Part shown: piece after piece, positions 1 through 10,200 of the stretch
How positions within the stretch are numbered: the stretch's first letter is position 1
How the letters are laid out: the number at the start of each line of letters is the position of its first letter
The notes under the pieces: model-generated
Told to the model about the DNA's origin: nothing
Seen by the model: only the letters and a program-made list of their open reading frames with translations
Database searches by the model: none
Position numbers and translations under genes: made by a program
DNA from: Alphaproteobacteria bacterium
GTDB lineage: Bacteria > Planctomycetota > Phycisphaerae > UBA1845
Length of the DNA stretch: 64,000 bases
Assembly: GCA_028285105.1 (NCBI GenBank)
Contig: JANQQE010000011.1
Span: forward strand, 447,856-511,855
Reading direction: 5' to 3'

Positions 1-1208
1 GCAGGTGATGCATACACCTGGGCAACCCGGTCGGCAAGGTTTTTTTTGTTTCGGACGAACGACTTCATGCTGAAAAATACGTTGCCACTTGCGCCAGGTT
101 GGGCGCGGGTGGTGTAGATTTGACGAGGGATTTCAGTCAATGACCATCCGCGATCCGTCGCGTATGACCTGCCCACTGAATGACCGGGCCAGATGTGCCG
201 GCCCTTCTCGTTCTGATCGACCCACCATTTCAGCAGCACGGGGAAACTCTGACCCGGCGGATCGGATGCCCAATAAAGTTGCGGCGTGAGATAATCGAGC
301 CAACCTTCCACCAACCAAAGCTTCGCGTCGGCATACAGCCCTTCGTATGCATCGAAGCCTTTAATCTGTTTGGGATGTCCGGGTCGCCAGATGCCGAATG
401 GACTGTACCCAACCTTGACATGCGGTTTCTCTTCACGCACGACGTCGTACGCGCGTTCGATCAAGCGATTGATGTTGTCGCGTCGCCAGTCGTTTCGATC
501 TAATTTTCCGCCTGCTGTAGTGTATTTCTCCCAGCTTTCATCATCGGGAAATGAAATACGCGCACCGGCTTTGTCGTTGACGGGATAGGGATAGAAATAA
601 TCATCGACGTGGATGCCGTCGATATCGTAGCGCTTCACCACGTCGCGAAAGACGGCAAGCGTGTGATTTAGCGCATCTTCATTGCCCGGGTCCATCCATC
701 CATACGTACCGTACTTCTTGACCCAATCGGGGTTCGTAATCGACACATGCAGATCGTCAACCGTCTTGTTCGAAGGATGTTGCGAGCGATACGGATTGAA
801 CCATGCGTGAACCTCCATGCCGCGTTTGTGCGATTCTTCTACCACGAACTGTAGCGGATCATAATAGGGCTTCGGAGCCTTGCCTTGCTGGCCCGAAAGA
901 TATGCCGACCACGGTTCCAGTTCCGATTTGTAGAGCGCGTCGGCCACAGGGCGTACTTGAAAGATGACCGCGTTGAGGTTCATCGCCTCGCAACGTTCAA
1001 GAATGCCGATCATCTCTTCCTTCTGCTGTATTGTCGAAAGTCCCGGCTTGGACGGCCAATCGATGTTATCGACGGTTGCAATCCAGACCGCACGAAACTC
1101 GCGGGGAATCGGCGGCAGTTCGACGGCTTCATCCGCGAATGTCTTGGCGGGTATGACCAACAGAGACAACAATGCCACAAGCAACGCGCGGCATGCAATG
1201 CGATTCAT
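1..1208 (-). CDS. Glycosyl hydrolase-like 10 (GHL10/DUF187) secreted protein, 3' end cut by window
   Basis: The frame is open from an ATG at 1208 to the window edge, about 402 residues without a stop, so the C-terminus is missing. The N-terminus is a signal peptide (basic MNR, hydrophobic LLVALLSLLVIP, then KTFA). The mature part starts EFRAVWIATVDNIDWPS, typical of the GHL10 TIM-barrel family, with later motifs FQVRP, HAWFNPYR, GIHVDDYFYP, VGYSPFGIW and LTPQLYWA. The family is thought to hydrolyse cell-surface or envelope glycans; the substrate here is unknown. A good ribosome site (GGAGGAG) lies just upstream of the ATG. It faces the same way as blaI-blaR1 but is separated from it by a terminator. 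Family call is confident from the motifs; exact activity is not. Confidence 0.85.
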   Translation of the reverse strand, partial: MNRIACRALLVALLSLLVIPAKTFADEAVELPPIPREFRAVWIATVDNIDWPSKPGLSTIQQKEEMIGILERCEAMNLNAVIFQVRPVADALYKSELEPWSAYLSGQQGKAPKPYYDPLQFVVEESHKRGMEVHAWFNPYRSQHPSNKTVDDLHVSITNPDWVKKYGTYGWMDPGNEDALNHTLAVFRDVVKRYDIDGIHVDDYFYPYPVNDKAGARISFPDDESWEKYTTAGGKLDRNDWRRDNINRLIERAYDVVREEKPHVKVGYSPFGIWRPGHPKQIKGFDAYEGLYADAKLWLVEGWLDYLTPQLYWASDPPGQSFPVLLKWWVDQNEKGRHIWPGHSVGRSYATDRGWSLTEIPRQIYTTRAQPGASGNVFFSMKSFVRNKKNLADRVAQVYASP

Positions 1209-1340
1209 CTTAACTCCTCCACTGGCTTGATTCGATCCTTCTCGAATGCATCAACTTCATCGTACGGGATACATATTAGCGTCAGCTAGAAAACATAGAA
1301 GCGCATCGGATTTGGATGAAAACACGCCGGGCATATGCGC

Positions 1341-1380
1341 ATAAAAATGCCCCCACGCGATCGGTGTCACACGGAGGCAT
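1341..1380 (-). terminator. Rho-independent terminator after blaI-blaR1
   Basis: On the minus strand ATGCCTCC pairs with GGGGGCAT (one G-U pair) across an 18-nt loop and is followed by TTTTTAT. It lies 28 nt past the blaR1-like stop, so it probably ends the blaI-blaR1 transcript. Confidence 0.7.
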
Positions 1381-1407
1381 CTTGGGTGTGGATTTGTAAT
1401 TGACGGG

Positions 1408-3351
1408 CTATCGACCGGCGCGAGCGCGCTCGATCATTTCCAATTCTTTCAGGCGCTTCCAGTCGCTACTATGCTGCGACGACTTAAACTCGTCACGTTC
1501 GTCGGCCGTCACTTCCCCGTCGTCATTCAGATCAGCATCCGGGAATCGTTCAAGCAATTCGCGCAACGCGACCATTTCTTGATGGCTCTTTCGTTCTTCG
1601 ATCGTAAGCTCGCCGTCGCCATCAAAGTCAGCCTCCGGATAAGCAGCGAGATAACGCTCGGCGATATGCTCCTCGAAAACTGCGGCAGCCTCGGCCAGTT
1701 CATCGGCAGTTGGCTCGATTGCAACATTGTTCAAGACCCACAACCGACGCCCCGCAACCGAGTGCATTTCCAGCATCCGATTGCTGGCGTTCTCTTTAAC
1801 AACGCGACGAATGACCAACTCGCCATTGGATACCTCGCCGGTTGTCGCGACTTCTCCGGTGACCGATACTGCCAAGGTGCCTCCACTGGCTTTTTCCTCA
1901 ATGACCTTGCCGCTTCTCGTCGCTTGACGCGGACGTTTTCCACTCGCAAAGTACAACGCCTCTTCGACCGACAGCTCCCCGTCGCGATTCATGTCGGCAA
2001 AGCCATGCGCTTCGATGACGCCTTCCGGGTCAGCCAATGCTTTCGTGGCGAGGTAATACGTGATTTCCTGATTCGACACGTTGCCATCGCCGTCGGTGTC
2101 TGCCGCCGGAATCGCTTTAACACGATCGCGCACTTCTGCGAACCATTGTTCGGTTTTGTATTTGGTTTCGATCAGCAACTGGCGCGAGGTTTCCGCATCG
2201 CTTTCTTCAATCACTTCGAGTTCTACCCGTTCGACGATCGGCGTTTGCTCGTCGATTTGGTCCTGTTCGGAATTTGCGCTGCCAGCCAGCGTGAAACTCC
2301 CCCATGCCGCGACCATAACACTCGCAGCCGCCAACCATGCGGACCCTTTGCGCATGTTCTGAGACTTTAGAATCATGTCGATTCTCCTTTCGATGATTGC
2401 TGGATTGGCGGCCATGCATGCCGGGTGATACGCCGCAGTTTGAAACGCTTCAGGTCGCAAGGTAGCGAACTGGTTGGAATGATGCGTTACCGCGTCCAGC
2501 AAGCATCGCGCGTAATCCGCAGCCGAAAGTTTGCCCATTTTCAGGGCCCATTCATCGCAGGCATTCTCTCTCGCCAGATCGATCTGACGATTCACCCAGG
2601 TCACGACCGGCCAATAGAACAGCAACGAGCCGGCGATCCATTGAATGTAACGCACGACAAAATCGCCCCGCCGGAGATGGGCGACTTCGTGTACGACGAC
2701 AGTGTCGAGCAGATTGGTGTCGCCCAGATGACGATGCGACAGCACGAGGATGGGTTGCCATCCGCCTAGCACAAACGGTGCATTTGCTTCGGTTGTTACG
2801 AACACACTCGGAATTCGGCGAACGTTCAGTTGCTTGCAAGCCGTTCGAATGCGCTCGTTCACCGAAGCGTCAGCCGCTGGTAACGATGTGCAATTTTTAC
2901 GAAGGCGACGATAGGCGATTAGGCCACGCAACATTACGAAGAGTACAATCGCACCGTAGCAGCCAAAAAGAATAGTCGACCAACCGATGCCTGCCGATGA
3001 CGTTGGTGCTGCGCCGGATACGAAGGCATCGTCGAGATTTAATTCCAGACCGACGAATTCGGTCGCCAGTGATTCGTTCGATACCTTGCGAATGGAGTTG
3101 GACTGCCAAGCGGATTCAAACAAACTCGCCAGGGATAGCGACCATTGCGGACCCATCGGTACGATAAACTTGATCAAGACTATGCACCACAGAATCGCCT
3201 GAATCGAAGATGGCAAACGGTTCCTAAAAAGTCGAACGATTAACCATGTCGCAAGCGCAAGCAGCGTTCCATAGAGCAATGCATGCATCATCCACGCCGC
3301 AATCGGATTCGAACACCACGCGGCGATCATTGACAAAATGCGCTGAATCAT
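1408..3351 (-). CDS. BlaR1/MecR1-type M56 membrane peptidase with C-terminal EF-hands
   Basis: 647 residues. The N-terminal half has hydrophobic segments near residues 20-40, 50-70, 122-142 and 235-252, and the M56 zinc-peptidase motifs HEVAH (221-225) and ENACDE (262-267). A fourth hydrophobic segment lies near 338-357. In BlaR1/MecR1 the extracellular part after it is a penicillin-binding sensor; here it has four EF-hand-like loops, DTDGDGNVSNQE (about 418), DMNRDGELSVEE (453), DFDGDGELTIEE (575) and DLNDDGEVTADE (607). I see no SxxK/SxN/KTG beta-lactam-sensor motifs. By family analogy it would cleave the adjacent BlaI repressor on a signal; the calcium-binding-like tail makes calcium or another ligand plausible (inference). 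The start overlaps the blaI stop by 4 bp. Confidence 0.88.
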   Translation of the reverse strand: MIQRILSMIAAWCSNPIAAWMMHALLYGTLLALATWLIVRLFRNRLPSSIQAILWCIVLIKFIVPMGPQWSLSLASLFESAWQSNSIRKVSNESLATEFVGLELNLDDAFVSGAAPTSSAGIGWSTILFGCYGAIVLFVMLRGLIAYRRLRKNCTSLPAADASVNERIRTACKQLNVRRIPSVFVTTEANAPFVLGGWQPILVLSHRHLGDTNLLDTVVVHEVAHLRRGDFVVRYIQWIAGSLLFYWPVVTWVNRQIDLARENACDEWALKMGKLSAADYARCLLDAVTHHSNQFATLRPEAFQTAAYHPACMAANPAIIERRIDMILKSQNMRKGSAWLAAASVMVAAWGSFTLAGSANSEQDQIDEQTPIVERVELEVIEESDAETSRQLLIETKYKTEQWFAEVRDRVKAIPAADTDGDGNVSNQEITYYLATKALADPEGVIEAHGFADMNRDGELSVEEALYFASGKRPRQATRSGKVIEEKASGGTLAVSVTGEVATTGEVSNGELVIRRVVKENASNRMLEMHSVAGRRLWVLNNVAIEPTADELAEAAAVFEEHIAERYLAAYPEADFDGDGELTIEERKSHQEMVALRELLERFPDADLNDDGEVTADERDEFKSSQHSSDWKRLKELEMIERARAGR

Positions 3352-3791
3352 GGTTTCTTACCTTTTGAACGAGTTGCTTTTTTGCGATTGGGCGCGGATG
3401 CCAGGTCCGCTTTTTCGCGCTCAGCGATCTTTCTCTCGATGCGCTTGAGGTCTGCTGCGGACAGGTCCGCTTTCTCGGCCAGGTGCATCACCAGATCTTC
3501 CGCCCTACCGTCGAAGACGTTTTGCAGGAATTGGGCGACGCGCTGCCCCATGACCTGATCGCGGCGGACAGCCGGCGAGTAGACGAATGGCTGGCGGCTG
3601 TTATCGACGGCGAGCGCCCCCTTGTCCGCCAACGATTTCATCATGGTCATCACCGTGGTGTAAGCCGGTTCGTCGCCTTCGATCGCGGTGAGGGCGTCCT
3701 TCACCTGGCGGACTGTTTGCGGTCCTTCTTTCCACATGACCTTTAAGATTCTCAATTCCGCAGCCGTGACATGCGGGGTCGATTTGCCCAT
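3348..3791 (-). CDS. blaI: BlaI/MecI-family transcriptional repressor
   Basis: 147 residues, a normal BlaI length. The winged-helix starts at TAAELRILKVMWKEGP and continues through YTTVMTMMKSLADKGAL, the DNA-recognition region, with a C-terminal dimerisation segment and a basic tail (KKATRSKGKK). It should dimerise on a TACTA-type palindrome and repress its own operon until cleaved by the M56 partner downstream. AGGAGG is 7 nt before the ATG. A promoter with an overlapping palindrome lies just upstream. Planctomycetes carry many BlaI copies unrelated to beta-lactam resistance, so the regulon cannot be named. Confidence 0.93.
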   Translation of the reverse strand: MGKSTPHVTAAELRILKVMWKEGPQTVRQVKDALTAIEGDEPAYTTVMTMMKSLADKGALAVDNSRQPFVYSPAVRRDQVMGQRVAQFLQNVFDGRAEDLVMHLAEKADLSAADLKRIERKIAEREKADLASAPNRKKATRSKGKKP

Positions 3792-3820
3792 GCCGAGCCT
3801 CCTTTACTATTTATATCGAT

Positions 3821-3849
3821 ATATTACTATATGCATAGTAATTCGTCAA
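3821..3849 (-). promoter_or_regulatory. Sigma70-type promoter of blaI-blaR1
   Basis: On the minus strand TTGACG (3849-3844) and TAATAT (3826-3821) are separated by 17 bp. The -10 is about 30 nt from the blaI ATG, giving a short leader with the AGGAGG site. Confidence 0.7.
3824..3841. promoter_or_regulatory. BlaI-type operator palindrome
   Basis: The 18-bp element TTACTATATGCATAGTAA has perfect 6-bp arms (TTACTA/TAGTAA) and lies in the promoter spacer, reaching into the -10. MecI/BlaI operators have similar TACTA-TAGTA arms. A second half-site, TTACTAT, is at 3804-3810. Position and symmetry fit autorepression by the adjacent BlaI; binding itself is inferred. Confidence 0.7.
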
Positions 3850-3882
3850 GAAAAATCTCTGCGGCGAATTGCGCTGGTGATT

Positions 3883-5277
3883 CTAATAGGCGTTCAGAAG
3901 GAGAATGACGATGGCCAGAATACCCATCGGCGCTGCGTAGGAATGCATCAGGTTTTCGGCGGCAGAGCGGGTGGTGGCTGTCACCGACCTGAGATCGTCG
4001 TCGAAGATGACGTTGTTTTTGGGGTTGCGTGGATGGTAAACGACCCGAGCGGTTTCGTTGGCCCGCTGCCATTTCGATTTCTTTTGATTGGGCGGGCTGT
4101 ACCAGAGCGCTTGAACGTATCCTTGCTCATGCTCGAAATAGAACTGCGACGCCTGCGTACCGTGCGATTCTTCGATCTGTTCAGACGCGGTCTTTCCCTG
4201 CAAGCGCCGAGCGGTGGCTAGTTCTCCGACGCGCATCAGCCAAAGCGCTCGAATGTTTTGCTTGTACATACACACCAAACCAAACAGCAACAACGCTAGC
4301 ACGCCCAGCGGAATTGAACTGTGCCACCACGAAAATTCGCTCGGTCTTGCGCCACCGATCGAGCCATTGGTTGGATCGTCTGAATCGCAATTGATCTCGA
4401 CGGTGTCGCCTTTGTCGTATTTCTTCCCCCGGGTGAAGCTGTCGCCGGTATACGTCTGACCCTCGACCTCATACTCGAAAAAGTTTCGATAAACGGTCAT
4501 TCCAAATTCGTGACCATCCTGAGCATCGACGTTTGTGATCGTACCCTGCACCACCAAATCGGTCGGAATCACATCGAACAATCGCGCCCAACATGCCGGA
4601 CCATCAAGAATGATAAACACGAACGAGAACCCCACGACGAATAACCACGCCACCTGCATCCCGCTTGCTCCAGCGAGGACTGCAATCTGTGTGTGCCACG
4701 GAATCGAACGCGGCGGTTCGCGTTGTCCTAGGACATGATTCGGTGCGTCACTGTCGTCGACTGTTCCCCCTCCGAACACAGCAATCACAATGACCCGCAG
4801 CAACATCAAAGCAAAACCGGCTCCTACACAAACGAACGGAAACGCCAACAACCACAGCCGGCCCGTCGCGTTGGCGGCATGCTCACGGTCGAAAACGGAA
4901 TTCTGCGGATCGTTCGGATCCACATAGCAGACCGCAGTCGATCCCACAGGGTGCGATTCGTAGACCCGCTTTTCCATGATGTCGTCATCGCCCATCGATC
5001 CAATCAACAGATCGATGCGATCGTTTTCATAAGTCTCACCGTCAACTTCGTAGCTGTAGACCAAATCCAGATGGGATCCGCCGTCGTCGCTGCTAGACGA
5101 AACCCATTCGCATTTTTTGATGGTGCACGGTGTTTCGGTCCAGGACTTGGCGGCTTCAGTGTCACGCATAGTTGCATGACGCAAATACAGCAATCCTCCC
5201 CCAATCCCAGCCGGAATCAAAGTGAATGCCAGAATTGCGGCCAAGATACCCAACCCGCTTTTGATTTCGCTGCCCAT
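3883..5277 (-). CDS. DUF3592 multi-repeat membrane protein
   Basis: 464 residues. It begins with a membrane segment (ILAAILAFTLIPAGIGGGLLYL), then a DUF3592-like unit: a cysteine-containing strand (TPCTIKKCEW), YSYEVDGETYENDRI and VGSTAVCYVDPNDP. Further membrane segments are near residues 140-165, 190-225 and 312-330. A second copy follows (YEVEGQTYTGDSF ... DTVEINCDSDDP) and a third, weaker one near the C-terminus (YFEHEQGYVQALW ... ARVVYHPRNP). DUF3592 proteins are of unknown function. It is monocistronic as far as visible and ends about 90 bp from the blaI start. Confidence 0.75.
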   Translation of the reverse strand: MGSEIKSGLGILAAILAFTLIPAGIGGGLLYLRHATMRDTEAAKSWTETPCTIKKCEWVSSSSDDGGSHLDLVYSYEVDGETYENDRIDLLIGSMGDDDIMEKRVYESHPVGSTAVCYVDPNDPQNSVFDREHAANATGRLWLLAFPFVCVGAGFALMLLRVIVIAVFGGGTVDDSDAPNHVLGQREPPRSIPWHTQIAVLAGASGMQVAWLFVVGFSFVFIILDGPACWARLFDVIPTDLVVQGTITNVDAQDGHEFGMTVYRNFFEYEVEGQTYTGDSFTRGKKYDKGDTVEINCDSDDPTNGSIGGARPSEFSWWHSSIPLGVLALLLFGLVCMYKQNIRALWLMRVGELATARRLQGKTASEQIEESHGTQASQFYFEHEQGYVQALWYSPPNQKKSKWQRANETARVVYHPRNPKNNVIFDDDLRSVTATTRSAAENLMHSYAAPMGILAIVILLLNAY

Positions 5278-5559
5278 GCACGAATCCTAACGCGACACCC
5301 GAATCATCGAAAGCATTTACTGATCCATGAACCGGCGGATCCAATAGTAACTCGCGTTTGCTAAGCCTGGCGAAGTTGAATCCGATATCCTAATCTCAAA
5401 GAGAAGTTTCATCGGCACGATCGCCTTAAGACAGATGTGGTTGGATTGCTTGTAGAACGCAATGGACAAGTTCAATGCGATTTGCGAGATATTCTGGATT
5501 CGTACTCGGCGCGGTTGTGACAATGGCCCCATTCCAGGTTGATTCTGATGTGGCAAGCA

Positions 5560-6945
5560 TCAACCGCAATGTGAAACGCAATTCATTATCGCATCGACTG
5601 AGCGATCAATATCATTCCCAGTGGTGCGCCATCCTGATACAGAAATGCGCAACGCATGTTTGCCCTGCCATTGGGTTCCGCCCGCCCAACATGTCCCATC
5701 CTGACGAATGCGACGAACGATACTATTCATATGGTCCCCCGGATCGACGCCGTCGGGCACGTCGAATGAAACCAATACTTGATTCAATACAACGTCATTC
5801 AGCACAGTTGCACCGCATTCGGTAAAGCGGTCGGCTGCACGTCGGGCATGACTGCAACATCGATCAACAAGCCCTTCGATTCCCTTGCGCCCCAGCGAAC
5901 GCAGTACCGCGTATAATGGAATTGCCCGGGCGCGCCGCGAACTCTCAGGAGTGTACATGCAGGGATCGATGACCGCTTCTTCTCGTACCAAATATGCCCC
6001 TTTGTAATTCGTGGCCGCCAGCAAGCTTGACCGTTCGCGCACGATGACAAGCCCGGAGTCGTACGGAACATTGAGCCATTTATGGGCATCGGTCGCCCAG
6101 GAATCGGCCAAATGCACACCGGCAATCAACGAACGATGGCGAGTGCTGGCCGCAGCCCACAGTCCGAATGCGCCGTCGATGTGCAACCAGGCTCCGTGAT
6201 CGCGACATAAATTCCCGATCGTGGCAAAATCGTCGAAGGCGCCCGTATCAACGTTCCCGGCTTGCGCGCAGACAATAGTCGGCTCATTGCCAGAAGGTAG
6301 GATAGATTCAAGTTCCGAAACGCGCATCCTTCCCTGAGTGTCACACGGGATTCGAGTTGCCTGATCGGCTCCCAGACCCAACATTGCCAATGCGCGATCG
6401 ATTGTTCCATGCGATTCTGCGCTGGTGATCAGCCTGACTTTGGGGGATTCGATCAGGCCTCGTCGCGCCGCGTCCCAACCGACCCGTTGCAGCATATGTT
6501 CGCGCGCAGCTGCCAAAGCCATGAAGTTGGCCATCTGGCAACCGGTCACGAATCCCACCGCCGACTCCGATGGAAGTTGCAACAGATCGAGAATCCATGA
6601 AGCCGTGATTTGCTCAATTACAGCAGCCGCTGGCGAAAGAACATGAAACCCGGCATTTTGATCCCATGCTGAAACAAGCCAATCTGCCGCAAGTGCGGCG
6701 GGCTGTGTACCACCAATCACGAAGCCAAAAAACCGTCCGCCCGCAGAAGCAACAATTCCGGGATCTGCTTTTGTCGCTAGTCGTTCAATGACCGAGAGAT
6801 GCGGTTCACCATCCTCCGGTAAGTCTCCTCCCAAAGCCTCGATGAGTTGTTCATTAGAAGCTATTGGCGCAACGGGCCGCGTAGCAATCGAATCGAGATA
6901 CGCGGAGGCCAACTCCTGTGTTCTTTGTAGCAATGATTCGTGCAT
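5560..6945 (-). CDS. PLP-dependent group II decarboxylase/aminotransferase-like enzyme
   Basis: 461 residues with the organisation of aromatic-amino-acid/glutamate decarboxylases: FVTGCQMANFMALAAAR, a cofactor-stacking His in SAESHGTID, WLHIDGAFG with the PLP-binding Asp, and the Schiff-base lysine in DAHKWLN. The length is normal. It should decarboxylate an amino acid; the substrate (aromatic, aspartate, glutamate or cysteate) cannot be told from sequence. It stands alone, with AGGGAT before the ATG. The 280 bp between it and the DUF3592 gene has no convincing gene. Confidence 0.85.
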   Translation of the reverse strand: MHESLLQRTQELASAYLDSIATRPVAPIASNEQLIEALGGDLPEDGEPHLSVIERLATKADPGIVASAGGRFFGFVIGGTQPAALAADWLVSAWDQNAGFHVLSPAAAVIEQITASWILDLLQLPSESAVGFVTGCQMANFMALAAAREHMLQRVGWDAARRGLIESPKVRLITSAESHGTIDRALAMLGLGADQATRIPCDTQGRMRVSELESILPSGNEPTIVCAQAGNVDTGAFDDFATIGNLCRDHGAWLHIDGAFGLWAAASTRHRSLIAGVHLADSWATDAHKWLNVPYDSGLVIVRERSSLLAATNYKGAYLVREEAVIDPCMYTPESSRRARAIPLYAVLRSLGRKGIEGLVDRCCSHARRAADRFTECGATVLNDVVLNQVLVSFDVPDGVDPGDHMNSIVRRIRQDGTCWAGGTQWQGKHALRISVSGWRTTGNDIDRSVDAIMNCVSHCG

Positions 6946-7066
6946 GGTGATATCCCTGACTTATCCCAAATTTGCAGATCGGATTCCCCGCGCGGAAGGC
7001 GCTATTTCCTTAGGCGCAGGATTATCCGCAATTGTTGCGTGACCGTCTATTCGTCAGGCGTGTATT

Positions 7067-7094
7067 TTGAATCCGACGGAATTCCTGATATGTT
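7067..7094 (+). promoter_or_regulatory. Probable promoter of tRNA-Arg
   Basis: TTGAAT and TATGTT are 16 bp apart, and the -10 ends 12 nt before the first tRNA base. Position is right for a tRNA promoter; the -10 is only a partial consensus match. Confidence 0.4.
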
Positions 7095-7106
7095 TTTGCC
7101 ATTGCG

Positions 7107-7180
7107 GCGCCCGTAGCTCAGTTGGATAGAGCATTGCTTTCCTAAAGCAAGGGTCGCAGGTTCGAATCCTGCCGGGCGCA
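7107..7180 (+). tRNA. tRNA-Arg (anticodon CCT)
   Basis: 74 nt with a full cloverleaf: acceptor stem GCGCCCG/CGGGCGC, D-arm AGCTCAGTTGGATAGAGC, anticodon stem TTGCT/AGCAA around loop TTCCTAA (anticodon CCT, reads AGG), T-arm GCAGG-TTCGAAT-CCTGC and discriminator A. CCA is not encoded. It is convergent with the subtilase gene, whose terminator lies just beyond. Confidence 0.96.
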
Positions 7181-7212
7181 GTTTGATTTCTATGCATTCA
7201 CCCTTCGCGCGC

Positions 7213-7248
7213 AAGAAAGCAGGGAGCCTGCCGTTGCAAGCCCCCTGC
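7213..7248 (-). terminator. Rho-independent terminator of the subtilase gene
   Basis: On the minus strand a 13-bp stem (GCAGGG plus GGCTTGC paired with GCAGGCT plus CCCTGC, two G-U pairs) closes an AACG tetraloop and is followed by CTTTCTTG. It lies about 50 nt after the subtilase stop. Confidence 0.75.
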
Positions 7249-7296
7249 GTGATTCATCTCTTGATTCCGATATTACATAGACGCGACTGTCAGTCG

Positions 7297-10200
7297 CTAG
7301 TACGTGCTTTGCATCTTGAGATAGTCAAACAGGTCGATGTCGTCGTCGCCATCCATATCGAACGTCGTACACGCAGGCGCGACTGGTCCGTTGTCCGGGC
7401 CGGTCATGCATGCATCGTAACCTTCAAATGGATCGTCCGGTTCGCACATGCCCAGGATTGTCGTCATGACTTCCAAACGTCCCGCCGATGGAATCGATTC
7501 AAACGGAAACGCCATGTAGACGGCTGTGTGGTCGCCAGTTGAGTTGGTGACGGCCGCATTACCATTGTTACCGGTGAATGCGACTTCTCCCGTACCGCTG
7601 GGCGTAATCGTGTCGCTGTAGTCGGTAAACGGATGAATGAGTGCGTACGGTCCCATGCCACCGAAGATTGCACCGGCACCGGTGACGGAGGACTTATCGG
7701 TGTCGTTGGTCACACTGCTGACACCCATGTAGCTTGTCATCAAGTTGGTCAAGCCCTTGTCGTAGTGGTAGTCTTGGCTGCTGATGGCGAAGCATCCGCC
7801 GTTATCCAACCATGTCGAGAGGGCGGCTTCTCCTGCACTTCCCGGGCCAGCCGTCGCCGACGATCCGAAACCGAATGCATCACCGGTAAACCAGATCACC
7901 AATTCGTACTGAGCGAGTTGCGATGCATCGGGCTCGTTGTCGCTGTCGTTCGTGTCCCAAACGTCAAAGTCCACACCGAGTGTGTTCAACACGGACTCAT
8001 AAGTACCGCGAACATCAGGGCCGTTGTCGTCATCATCGACCAGCAGAATCGACGGCACGTCGCTGGTGGTGAACGAGAAAGTGGCCGAGTAGCTGCCGGT
8101 TCCGCAAATGTTTGTCGAACGCACGCGCCAATGGTACGTCGTCAACGTGTCGAGCGGCGAACCAACCGCGTCGCTCGTATCCGTTGTGGTGTTCGAGTAG
8201 ACAATGTTCGAGAACCCAGCGTCCGAGGCGACCTGAACTTCATACTCATCGCCCTGGACCGCCGCGTTCCATTCGAGCGTCGGAGCAATCGCCGTATCGA
8301 TGGCACCATTTGCAGGTGACGTCAGTGTTGCCGCACCCGGAACTGCCGTCGTCACGCCAAGTTCAACGTTGATGTTCTTGACTTCCGGCGTAATGGCATC
8401 GGTACCCGTCACATTGATAACATAAGTGCCAGCCGAGGCAGCGCCGGTGTTGCTGACAGTCATGACGCTGGAGTTACCCGGAACGACAGGATTGACGCTA
8501 AAGCCGACCGTCGTACCTGCCGGTTCGCCAGTGGCAGCAAGGTCGATCGAGTTGCTGAATCCGAGAATCGATCCGATGTCGAGCGTGTACTGAGCATTAT
8601 CCGGCGCACAGACTTCGATGCTCGTCGGGTCGGCGCCCATCGTGAATCCGGGTTCTTCGGCACAGTTGTAACATACGAACGCAAAGTCCTGATCCGTCGC
8701 ATCGCCGACGCCTGGAATTGCATCCGACGTCAGGTTGCTTGCAACAACGCGTACAGTGTATGCGCCGGGTGCAGTCGGGCCAATCATCACACCCTCGGTG
8801 TTGTTCTGCGTGTCAGCTGCTCCGCCCGACTGCGACCAGCCGTTGGCGTCGAAGTTGTTACCGCGGAACGTACTTGCACCAGACTCAACAATAAGGTCGA
8901 GATCGTTATTCCATGCCGGCGTCGAACCACCGAGTCCGTGACCCGGAGCGTCGGTCCAGACCAGCATCATTTTGATCGGTTTTGCCGGATCTTCTGCCGA
9001 CAATACAACATTCCATTCTTCACCCGTGTTATCGAATACCACAGGGTTGTCGAAGTAACGGACGGTGTTCTCCGGATCAACGACGGCTTCCAAATCCATG
9101 CGTCCCCAACCCTGCTTGGCGTCGAAACGGTGACCGAGCGTCCCGCCATCTGCATCGTCAAAACCAGCCAAGTCGATGGCAGCTGGGAGGAATGCGGCTT
9201 TGACCAATGCCGGGCTCGGATCGTTCACATAACCTGGAAGCGTGCGATAGTACTCCATGAAGAGCGCCACACCGCCGCTCACCTGCGGAGAGGCCATGCT
9301 GGTCCCGCACTTCAAACCGTAACCGGTCGAACTATCCGGCGAATCGACGTAGCAACCGGGTGCGACCATGTGCGGGATGAGACGGCCATCCAACGCAGGA
9401 CCATGTGCGGTATTCGACGAAAGATCGTTGATATCGAGTATTTGCGTTCCCCCCGAGGTCTGCATCTTGGTCGAACCGATGTTGAACAGGTTCTTGGCTT
9501 CGTCGGGCGAACCTTGCGACTGGAAACCACCATTACCGTTCATGAACGACAACACGTACGTGAATTCCTGATTGCCAGCCGTTCCGGGGGACGAATCGCG
9601 AACGCCAATGTCAACCTGCATGGTGTCGTCGTCGTAACCGCGCGGTGTGCCTGCCGGTCCCCAACTGTTACCTGAGAGCAGCGCTCCGTTTGCAAACGAA
9701 TCGTACATCAGCGTCAACATACCGTTGGGCTGCGTAAAAGTTGGCGAGTAAACCTGCTCGACGAGATTCGCGCCAGGAGCGACCCCCATGCCGCGAAGGA
9801 ACCCGAAACTATCAAGAGTCCCCGAAGCACCGTCGCCAGCCATGATCGCCGCAGTATGCGTTCCATGATCGTCAACCGCACTACCACCGCACGTAGTGCC
9901 CGTGCAACCGAGCATGCGGTTCACGAGATCGGGGTGCGTGTCGTAGATACCGCCGTCCACGTTGGCAATGATGACACCCGATCCATCGAGGCCGACACCG
10001 CTGAGCCACGCGGAGTAACCGGGGAAGGCCTGATTACTGCCGTTGACGTTGTTGACGTTGACCTGACTGGACATCTCGGTTCGCAGACCGCCGTCGGTCG
10101 GAACCGTATGAACGGCATAAACGCCGGGAATCGATGCGAGGGCTTCGAGGTTTGAACTGTCGATCGAAACACCGGTGATATCAAATACGCTGCTGACTTG

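Noticed and set aside
1471..2370. Plus-strand 299-codon frame opposite the BlaR1-like gene
   Set aside because: It lies wholly inside a gene with clear M56 and EF-hand motifs; no motifs of its own.
5317..5556. Minus-strand 79-codon frame between the DUF3592 gene and the decarboxylase
   Set aside because: No ribosome site at its ATG, no recognised motif. An internal ATG (MKLLFEIRISDS) has only a weak AAGG; not enough to call.
8938..9675. Plus-strand 245-codon frame opposite the subtilase
   Set aside because: It covers the catalytic-domain coding region of the subtilase on the other strand; spurious.
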